Position numbers and translations under genes: made by a program
The notes under the pieces: model-generated
Told to the model about the DNA's origin: nothing
The model's database searches: none
Seen by the model: only the letters and a program-made list of their open reading frames with translations
NCBI GenBank assembly: GCA_046729895.1
Contig: JBKPHP010000145.1
Location: 1 to 6,391, forward strand
Length of the DNA stretch: 6,391 nt
Direction of reading: 5' to 3'
DNA from: DASXBA01 sp046729895
GTDB lineage: Bacteria > Actinomycetota > Thermoleophilia > Solirubrobacterales > Thermoleophilaceae
Shown: piece after piece, positions 1 through 5,206 of the stretch
Numbering within the stretch: position 1 is the stretch's first letter
Layout of the letters: the number at the start of each line of letters is the position of its first letter

Positions 1-2
1 GC

Positions 3-758
3 CGCGACATCTTCACGGGCCAGCTTCTGCACGCGCGTGAGTACAAGAATGCGGAGCCGTTCCGCGCCAAGCGAGTGCTTGTGGTCGGCCCGGGCTGCTC
101 GGGGATGGAGATCGCCCACGACCTCGCCGAGGGCGGTGCCAGCAAGGTCTGGCTTTCGGCGCGCACGCCACCGAACATCGTGCTGCGCGAGGGTCCGGGC
201 GGTCTCCCAGGAGACATGCTGGCGGTCGCGCTGCTGCGCTTCCCGGCGCGCTTCGGCGACGCCGTGGCGCGCTTCGGGCGGCGGATGGACATCGGGGATA
301 TGACCGAGTACGGCCTGCCCGTGCCCGAGGAGGGCGTCTTCTCACGCCTGAACCGGCTCAAGGTCGCGCCCGCGATCGTCAACAAGGAGGTGATCGAGAC
401 GATCAAGGCGGGGCGGATCGAGGTGGTGCGCGGCGTCGAGTCACTCGACTCGACGGCGGTTCGGCTCGCCGACGGCGCGAGCGTCGAGCCGGACGTGATC
501 ATCTCCGCCACGGGCTACCGCCGCGGGCTCGAGTCGCTGGTCGGCGGTCTCGGGGTGCTCGACGAGCAGGGCATGCCGCGGGCGGTCGGCGAGGAACCGG
601 CGGCCGACGGCCTGCGCTTCATCGGCTACGTGCCGCGGCCGGGCGGCCTCGGCTACATGGCCAAGGAGGCAAAGCGGGCGGCACAGGCGATCGCCCGCGA
701 GCTGCGGACCGGCGGCGGCGTGGCCCCGCGCCAGGAAGCGGTCGCCATCGCCGGTTAA
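3..758 (+). CDS. Flavin-containing monooxygenase (FMO/CzcO-like), C-terminal part, 5' truncated by window edge
   Basis: The reading frame is open from base 3 to the TAA at 756-758, giving 251 residues; the N-terminal FAD-binding part lies outside the window. Seen: the FMO fingerprint F-x-G-x-x-x-H-x-x-x-Y (F4, G6, H10, Y14 of the visible part), then a strand and the second dinucleotide motif GPGCSG (29-34), which in this family binds NADPH. Near the end is the conserved ATGY (169-172), followed by a glycine-rich stretch and a terminal helix rich in Ala, Lys and Arg. Known for the family: FAD- and NADPH-dependent, cytosolic, adding one oxygen atom to soft nucleophiles or, in Baeyer-Villiger relatives, to ketones. 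The substrate cannot be read from the sequence. An internal GTG at 75 is not the start, because conserved FMO sequence precedes it. It is separated by 55 bp from the next gene and probably not part of that cluster. Confidence 0.9.
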   Translation, partial: RDIFTGQLLHAREYKNAEPFRAKRVLVVGPGCSGMEIAHDLAEGGASKVWLSARTPPNIVLREGPGGLPGDMLAVALLRFPARFGDAVARFGRRMDIGDMTEYGLPVPEEGVFSRLNRLKVAPAIVNKEVIETIKAGRIEVVRGVESLDSTAVRLADGASVEPDVIISATGYRRGLESLVGGLGVLDEQGMPRAVGEEPAADGLRFIGYVPRPGGLGYMAKEAKRAAQAIARELRTGGGVAPRQEAVAIAG

Positions 759-790
759 ACGGGGCACTCCCGGCAGCGGTGAGCTAGTAG

Positions 791-810
791 CCCGCACCGG
801 GTAGGGGGGA
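791..810 (+). promoter_or_regulatory. Strong ribosome binding site with a small preceding hairpin
   Basis: A purine run GGGGGGA (804-810) sits three bases before the ATG at 814 and is the best Shine-Dalgarno match on the plus strand upstream of the small-protein cluster. Just before it, CCCG (791-794) can pair with CGGG (798-801) around a three-base loop. The hairpin is short and could be chance in DNA this GC-rich. The ribosome site supports the small gene at 814 as real and as the first gene of the cluster. Confidence 0.5.
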
Positions 811-813
811 GCG

Positions 814-1059
814 ATGCTGACCAAAGCGCTGCACGACGTCGGCCTCCGCGGCTGGCAATTTCACAGCGCCGCGATCGGCTCCGTCGGGCTCTGCATCGGC
901 CTGTGGATCCGGGCCAAGACGGTGGACCAGGTCGAGCGCGGCAACGCCGAGCGGCGAGCCCTCTTTGTCGGGCTGTGGCCGCCCACCTTCTGGCTGATAG
1001 GAGACTCGCTCGAGCGACGCGCGTCACGGCAGGACAGCCGGCCATGGCGCAGAGGCTGA
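814..1059 (+). CDS. Small conserved membrane protein, two predicted helices, function unknown
   Basis: This gene encodes 81 residues. The start is chosen because a strong GGGGGGA ribosome site lies just upstream of the ATG. Two hydrophobic segments are visible, at about 14-32 (rich in Ala, Gly, Ile, Leu) and about 49-63 (containing GLWPPTFWLIG). They are joined by a charged linker with several Arg and Glu, and a basic tail follows. This looks like a helical hairpin in the inner membrane. The double-proline Trp motif in helix 2 reads like a conserved family feature, and I recall similar short actinobacterial proteins, but no named function. Its last 16 bases overlap the start of the next gene, so the two are probably co-translated. 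That overlap and the ribosome site are the main reasons to call it coding rather than chance in GC-rich DNA. Confidence 0.65.
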   Translation: MLTKALHDVGLRGWQFHSAAIGSVGLCIGLWIRAKTVDQVERGNAERRALFVGLWPPTFWLIGDSLERRASRQDSRPWRRG

Positions 1060-1760
1060 GCTTCTCGAGGCGGCTCGCCACCGCCGCGCGCTGGCCGCTA
1101 GGAGTCGCGCTCACTTCGTGGCGATACATGTGGCGGACTACCCCGATGCATCGTCACGAGACGCGTGCCTCGTGGGAGGATCATGCGCCGCCCCCCCTGC
1201 CGCCGGGCGCCGAGCGCAGCGAGGTGCAGTGGCCGAGCGACGGTGTGGGGCCCCTCTTTCACCGCTTCTACAGGGCGCGAATCCGGGACTCCGACATGGG
1301 GCCCGACGAGCTCCTCACCCGAGTGAGCAGCGATCCGGACGCCGTGAGCCCGACCGAATTCGCGAGTTTCCAGAAGGTCGAGGGCGACAGCGGTCGCATG
1401 CGGGTGGGAGACGAGTTCGTGGTTCGCATGCCCGGCCCGTGGGACGGGCCCGTGAGGGTGGTGGACGTGACACAGACCTGGTTCCGGCTAGTGACCCTCG
1501 AGGGGCATCTCGAGGCGGGCCAGATCCGGTTCGGTGCCGAGCGCTCTGACGGCCTCGTCGACTTCTCGATCGAGTCCTGGGCTCGCAGCGCCGACCGGCT
1601 CTGCGACGTGCTCTACGACCGGCTGCGGATGGCCAAGGAGGTGCAGCTTCACATGTGGATCTCCTTCCTCGAGCGCGTGGTGGCGCTCTCGGGCGGCCGC
1701 AGGGAGGGCTGCGTGGACGTGCTCACGCGCCGGGTCGAGGACGTGCCGGATGACGCCTGA
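1044..1760 (+). CDS. DUF1990-like protein A, function unknown
   Basis: This gene encodes 238 residues. The frame is open upstream to 903, but the ATG at 1044 is preferred: AGGA at 1031-1034 lies nine bases before it, and residues upstream of it belong to the previous gene in another frame. The N-terminus is basic with a hydrophobic, Trp-rich stretch (about 15-30) that could associate with membrane, followed by WRTTPMHR (30-37). A Pro-rich linker leads to the main domain. The core has VGDEFVVRMPGPWDGPVRVV (121-140), then GHLEAGQIRF (154-163) and IESWARSADR (176-185). These last two match the C-terminal hallmark of DUF1990 (GHPE-x-GE followed by an S-x-x-R type segment), with SWARS in place of the usual SFSRP. 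No catalytic residues are known for the family. It overlaps the next gene by 11 bp. Family assignment is by recalled pattern, not search. Confidence 0.8.
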   Translation: MAQRLSFSRRLATAARWPLGVALTSWRYMWRTTPMHRHETRASWEDHAPPPLPPGAERSEVQWPSDGVGPLFHRFYRARIRDSDMGPDELLTRVSSDPDAVSPTEFASFQKVEGDSGRMRVGDEFVVRMPGPWDGPVRVVDVTQTWFRLVTLEGHLEAGQIRFGAERSDGLVDFSIESWARSADRLCDVLYDRLRMAKEVQLHMWISFLERVVALSGGRREGCVDVLTRRVEDVPDDA

Positions 1761-2484
1761 GCGGACCCTCGCGGACCCTGAGGCGAAGCGGGCACTCGAC
1801 GAGCTGCACGACAAGCCGCTCAACTTCGATCTCTCGGAGCGTGACCGCTACACGCCCGAGAACGGCTGGCGCGTGGACGACTACCGTCAACCCTTGCCCG
1901 CCGAGTCGCCGGGCCCGCCGGAGCCGAGCGGCAGCTGGGAGGTCGCCCGGCGCTTGATGTGCGACTACGAGTTCGCCGATCCCTCGATTGTCCGGGCGAT
2001 CTACCACCCCGACCGGCCGCTCGACCAGCGGGACATGCTCCTCGAGATCCGCTTCCTCGGGCTCCGCTTCCACTCTGGCGTGCGGGTGGGCGGAGTCCGC
2101 GACGACAGCTGCGAGGTCGGCGGACGAGAGGTGCGGATCTGGGGCTGGAACTACCGAACACTCTCCGGGCACCTCGAGATGGGGCAGATGGACTACGAGG
2201 TGTGGAAGTGGCTCGATAGCGGGCAGGTCGAGTTTCGGATCCACGCCTTCTCGCGGCCGGGGATCATCCCGAACCCGCTGGTGCGACTGGGCTTCCTCCT
2301 TTTCGGCAGGCGCGAGCAGCTGAGGTTCGCGCGGCGGGCATGCGAGCGGATGGCGCGGCTGGTGGCGGCCGAGCTGCGAGGTCAGCGCTCGCCGGTCGCG
2401 CAGGTGGGACGGAGCGTCACGGTGGGTCCCGCCTCCCGGGCCGATGCCCTCTCGCGGAAGCTCGCCCGGCACGCCGACCGCTGA
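1750..2484 (+). CDS. DUF1990-like protein B, function unknown
   Basis: This gene encodes 244 residues. The ATG lies inside the last codons of the preceding gene (11 bp overlap), with GAGG at 1737-1740 as a weak ribosome site; such overlap suggests translation by the same ribosomes. Visible features: a charged N-terminal region ending in WRVDDYRQPLP (40-50), a Pro-rich linker, then a domain beginning WEVARRLMCDYEF (63-75) and a strand-rich core. The core ends in GHLEMGQMDYEVW (140-152), RIHAFSRP (163-170) and a helix around 186-210 rich in Arg and Ala. The GHLE-x-GQ and AFSRP motifs match DUF1990. The last 35 residues look disordered. No signal peptide or membrane helix is evident. It is a divergent relative of the upstream gene rather than a recent tandem copy, and shares mainly the GHLE-x-GQ block and its following strand. 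Confidence 0.8.
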   Translation: MTPERTLADPEAKRALDELHDKPLNFDLSERDRYTPENGWRVDDYRQPLPAESPGPPEPSGSWEVARRLMCDYEFADPSIVRAIYHPDRPLDQRDMLLEIRFLGLRFHSGVRVGGVRDDSCEVGGREVRIWGWNYRTLSGHLEMGQMDYEVWKWLDSGQVEFRIHAFSRPGIIPNPLVRLGFLLFGRREQLRFARRACERMARLVAAELRGQRSPVAQVGRSVTVGPASRADALSRKLARHADR

Positions 2485-2486
2485 TG

Positions 2487-2504
2487 GCCCGGCACCGCCT
2501 GGGC
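2487..2504. terminator. Possible shared hairpin between convergent genes
   Basis: The 20 bp gap between two convergent stop codons holds GCCCGG (2487-2492) that can pair with CTGGGC (2499-2504), one pair being a G-T wobble, around a six-base loop. It lies exactly where a two-way terminator would be expected. There is no T-run on either side, and six-pair stems are common by chance at this GC content, so support is weak. Confidence 0.22.
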
Positions 2505-3686
2505 TTAGCCGCCTTGGAGCGGCACGCTGACCGTGTCGCTCGAGACCCCCTCGGGGCTGAGGCCGCTTCCGAGCACCATGTACCTGCGGTTTTCGAGCGG
2601 CAGCGGGTGCTCGACGCTGCCTCGCCGCCCCCTCACCGGGAAGCTCTCGCTCGCCGGCGGCAACTGGTCCTCCGGGGAGTCGACGCTCAGGAGGAGGGCC
2701 TTCGCCGGTGGCTGGTCCGGGCTCGGCTTCGGGAACTCGTACTCGACGACGGCGCGGTCTCCCCGCCTGTGGGCCGTGAGCCGCGGCGCCGGCGGAGGCT
2801 CGAGCTCCGCCTCGCCGCCCACCCGCGGGGCAGCCACGTCGCGGCGCTCGATGGCCTCGGCCTCGAAGCTCCCCGGTTCGGCCCACTGGCCGTGGTAGCG
2901 CGGCCCCCGGGGGCTGTTGCTCTCCGCGACGTTGCGGGCGCGGCTCGACCCCCAGCGCCCCGGCCAGTCCGCCCACGTGGGGTCGCCGTCCGCGATCACC
3001 TCGAGCGCCGGGGAGATCGTCGCGCCCTTGCCGTCGGCCTGATCCGGGACGAGCGGCGCCTTGTGCCGTCCGGGTCTCGGATAGGAGGCCTGCGAGCCGC
3101 GGGCGACGAAGACCTGCGGCCGCTCGCCGTCGCGCTGCACGTCGCTCCAGGAGCAGCGCTCGGCGTGATCGTGCTGAGCGAAGACCATCGTCTGCGGCTT
3201 CCCGTCGTCGCCGAGCCCGATCTGCACCATCTCCCAGTCGCCCTCGTGCAAGCCGAAGCCGAGAAAGGCCTTGTTGTTCCAGTAGTAGAAGAACCAGTAC
3301 TGGAGGAAGACGCGGCCGCTCGACGGGTCCCGGGCCAGGTAGCCGTAGACGCGGTTGGCGTATTCGCTCCTCGCGTGCATCCGGCGCGCGTCGAGCACGT
3401 AGTCCTTGCCGACGGCATCGAGGTAGTCGGTCTTGGCGACCGTCTGCTCGTCGCCGTAGCGGCTCCCGGCGAGGAAGTCGATCGTCAGCTGCGGCTGACC
3501 GCTCCCCGGCTTCGCCGCCGCGATGACCTTGCCGCCATCGCGCTTGAGGGAGTTCGACCTCTTCCCGTCGGGCGAGACGTTGTCCGTGATCTCGCGCGCG
3601 GCATCGGCGTAGAAGGAGCCCTGCGAGTCGTAGCGCATGATCGGCAGGTGACGAAGCAGGAGCTCGTCGGCGGAGGGCTCGGACAC
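2505..3686 (-). CDS. Vps62-domain protein with C-terminal beta-sandwich-like tail, function unknown
   Basis: From a GTG at 3686 this gene encodes 393 residues. The core resembles the Vps62 (Vacuolar protein sorting 62, PF06101) family: an aromatic strand QYWFFYYWN (129-137), HEGDWEMVQ (147-155), a His-Asp-His at 172-174, VFVARGSQASYP (192-203), WPGRWG (241-246) and SPRGPRYHGQW (258-268). After a Pro-rich linker near 296-301, the final 90 residues alternate strand-like segments and resemble an Ig or fibronectin III-like fold (inference). No signal peptide or membrane helix is seen. In fungi the name comes from a vacuolar sorting gene; the biochemical role of bacterial members is not established to my knowledge. 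The start is uncertain: the GTG at 3686 gives a natural N-terminus and follows a -10 hexamer, while a GTG at 3737 has AGGAA just upstream and would add 17 residues. It is divergent from the oxidase gene and convergent with the DUF1990 cluster. Confidence 0.82.
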   Translation of the reverse strand: MSEPSADELLLRHLPIMRYDSQGSFYADAAREITDNVSPDGKRSNSLKRDGGKVIAAAKPGSGQPQLTIDFLAGSRYGDEQTVAKTDYLDAVGKDYVLDARRMHARSEYANRVYGYLARDPSSGRVFLQYWFFYYWNNKAFLGFGLHEGDWEMVQIGLGDDGKPQTMVFAQHDHAERCSWSDVQRDGERPQVFVARGSQASYPRPGRHKAPLVPDQADGKGATISPALEVIADGDPTWADWPGRWGSSRARNVAESNSPRGPRYHGQWAEPGSFEAEAIERRDVAAPRVGGEAELEPPPAPRLTAHRRGDRAVVEYEFPKPSPDQPPAKALLLSVDSPEDQLPPASESFPVRGRRGSVEHPLPLENRRYMVLGSGLSPEGVSSDTVSVPLQGG

Positions 3687-3692
3687 ATCGCG

Positions 3693-3698
3693 ATCGTA
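3693..3698 (-). promoter_or_regulatory. Candidate -10 element for leaderless transcription of the Vps62-like gene
   Basis: On the minus strand TACGAT (bases 3698 down to 3693) matches the bacterial -10 consensus at the first two and last two positions. It is followed by six bases and then GTG at 3686. Transcription would therefore start at or next to the start codon, a leaderless arrangement common in actinobacteria. This fits the lack of any Shine-Dalgarno match before that GTG. The -35 region is poor, with only a GAC core about 19 bases further up, so this remains a candidate. Confidence 0.35.
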
Positions 3699-3787
3699 GA
3701 GCGGGCGCCGGCTCGGACGGTCGGCGAGACTCCCCACGCATTCCTGGGCGTGAGATGATCGCGCCCCAAGGCACCCGGACTCGCTTA

Positions 3788-3794
3788 AAGGGGA
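3788..3794 (+). promoter_or_regulatory. Ribosome binding site of the FAD oxidase gene
   Basis: AAGGGGA lies three bases before the ATG at 3798 and decides that start. The divergent intergenic region upstream (3687-3797) has no convincing plus-strand -35/-10 pair that I can see. Confidence 0.6.
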
Positions 3795-3797
3795 CTC

Positions 3798-5162
3798 ATG
3801 AACGGCAACGGCATTGACGGCTTCAAGGGCACGGTGTTCAGGCCCGACGACGTCGGATACGACGAGGCGCGGACGATCTTCAACTCGATGATCGACAAGC
3901 GCCCCGCGTACATCGCACGGTGCGCGGACGCCGAGGACGTGGTCTCGGCGCTTGCCTTCGCGCGCCAGCGCGGGTTGCCGATCTCGGTTCGGAGCGGCGG
4001 CCACAGCGTCGCCGGCAACAGCCTCGTCGAGGACGGGCTGGTGGTCGACACGCGCAACATGAGCGCCGTGTCCGTCGATCCCGACGCCGGCACCGCCACG
4101 GTCGGTGGCGGAGCGACCTGGAGTCACTTCGATCGGGCCGCGGAGCCGCACGGACTCGCTACCACCGGCGGGCGGGTCTCCACGACCGGCGTGGCCGGAC
4201 TGACCCTCGGCGGCGGCTCGGGCTGGTTCGAGCGGAAGTTCGGCTTCGCGTGCGACAGCCTGATCTCGGTGGACCTCGTGACCGCCGACGGGCGCCAGGT
4301 GACGGCGAGCGAGGACGAGAACTCCGAGCTCTTCTGGGCGCTCCATGGGGGCGGCGGCAACTTCGGGATCGCGACGTCGTTCGAGTTCCGCCTCCATCCG
4401 TTGCCGGTCGTGACGCTGGCGCTGCTGCTCTTCACGCCCGACCGCGGGCCCGAGGTGGCGCGGCACTACCGGGACTTTGCCGAGCAGGCGCCAGACGAAG
4501 TCGGCGGCGGCATGCTCTATCTCACGGGTCCGCCCGAGGAGTTCGTCCCCGAGCACATGCAGGGGCAGCGCGTGCTGAGCATGGGGCTGATGTACGCCGG
4601 CAACGAGGCGGAGGCCCGCCAGGTGGCAGCCCCTCTGCTGGAGCTCTCACCGGACGGCCAGATGATCGCCGAGATGCCCTACGCCGAGCTTCAGTGTGCG
4701 CTCGACGACCCGCCTGGATTCCGCAACTACTGGTCGGCCGAGCACCTAGAAGAGTTCCCCGACGACGCGATCGACCTGTTCTGCGCCCGCTCGGAGGACA
4801 TGATCGTTCCCTCCCCGTCCCAGCAGATCGCCCTGCCCTGGGGCGGTGCGGTCGCGCGGAACGCCGGGGACTGGCCGCTCACCAGCCGCCACGCCCGCTG
4901 GACCGTGCACCCATTCGGCCTCTGGGACGACTCCGCCCACGACGAGCGGGCCAAGGCGTGGGCCCGTGCCACCTGCGCCGACGTGAAGTCCTATGCGACC
5001 GGGGACGTCTACCTCAACTTCACCGGCGACGAGGGCGAAGAGCGGATTCAAGCCGGCTTCGGCGACCGGTACGACCGGCTCGCGGCGGTCAAGGCCGAGT
5101 GGGACCCGGACAACGTCTTCCGGCAGAACCACAACCTGAAGCCGGTGGCCGAGGCCGCCTGA
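3798..5162 (+). CDS. FAD-linked oxidase of the berberine-bridge / 6-hydroxynicotine oxidase type
   Basis: This gene encodes 454 residues, close to the usual length of bacterial members, starting at an ATG with AAGGGGA upstream. Seen: the FAD_binding_4 domain (about 37-200) with RSGGHS (65-70), where His69 is the expected site of covalent 8-alpha-histidyl FAD attachment. GVAGLTLGGGSGW (131-143) and LFWALHGGGGNFGI (178-191) follow. The C-terminal BBE domain runs from about 404 to 448, with YLNF, RLAAVKAEWDPDNVF and a terminal N-x-NL. Family members oxidise C-N, C-O or sugar hydroxyl groups with oxygen as acceptor and release hydrogen peroxide. Position 127, where bicovalent members have the second flavin-linking Cys, is Val, so a single covalent link is expected as in 6-hydroxy-D-nicotine oxidase. 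No signal peptide is seen, so it is probably cytosolic. The substrate is unknown. It stands alone between two minus-strand genes. Confidence 0.92.
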   Translation: MNGNGIDGFKGTVFRPDDVGYDEARTIFNSMIDKRPAYIARCADAEDVVSALAFARQRGLPISVRSGGHSVAGNSLVEDGLVVDTRNMSAVSVDPDAGTATVGGGATWSHFDRAAEPHGLATTGGRVSTTGVAGLTLGGGSGWFERKFGFACDSLISVDLVTADGRQVTASEDENSELFWALHGGGGNFGIATSFEFRLHPLPVVTLALLLFTPDRGPEVARHYRDFAEQAPDEVGGGMLYLTGPPEEFVPEHMQGQRVLSMGLMYAGNEAEARQVAAPLLELSPDGQMIAEMPYAELQCALDDPPGFRNYWSAEHLEEFPDDAIDLFCARSEDMIVPSPSQQIALPWGGAVARNAGDWPLTSRHARWTVHPFGLWDDSAHDERAKAWARATCADVKSYATGDVYLNFTGDEGEERIQAGFGDRYDRLAAVKAEWDPDNVFRQNHNLKPVAEAA

Positions 5163-5206
5163 CGTCGGCGCCGGGAACGAGAGGCCTGTCCTCCTGGTCC
5201 CAGTCC

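Noticed and set aside
903..1043. N-terminal extension of the DUF1990-like protein A to an ATG at 903.
   Set aside because: The added 47 residues look like a shifted reading of the small membrane protein gene, and the ATG at 1044 has a suitable AGGA upstream.
2340..3758. A 472-residue open frame on the plus strand opposite the Vps62-like gene.
   Set aside because: It is antisense to a gene with clear family motifs, is rich in Arg, Ala and Val with low complexity, and overlaps the end of the DUF1990-like gene B. No motif or ribosome site supports it.
1723..3774. A 683-residue open frame on the minus strand spanning the second DUF1990-like gene and the Vps62-like gene.
   Set aside because: Its product is dominated by Arg, Ala, Pro and Gly without family motifs, as expected of an antisense or shifted reading of GC-rich coding DNA. 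The Vps62 motifs lie in a different minus-strand frame.
3721..3797. A plus-strand promoter for the oxidase, for example TGAGAT at 3751-3756.
   Set aside because: The match to the -10 consensus is only three of six and no -35 sits at proper spacing, so it is not reported as a feature.
3687..4556. Upstream extension of the Vps62-like frame through the oxidase gene to an ATG at 4556.
   Set aside because: The extension would be antisense to the FAD oxidase across most of its FAD-binding domain and shows no protein-like motif. The open frame is explained by base composition.
5142..5174. Possible terminator hairpin CCGGTG / CGCCGG at the end of the oxidase gene.
   Set aside because: It has only six pairs, one a wobble, a 21-base loop, overlap with coding sequence and no T-run; likely chance at this GC content.
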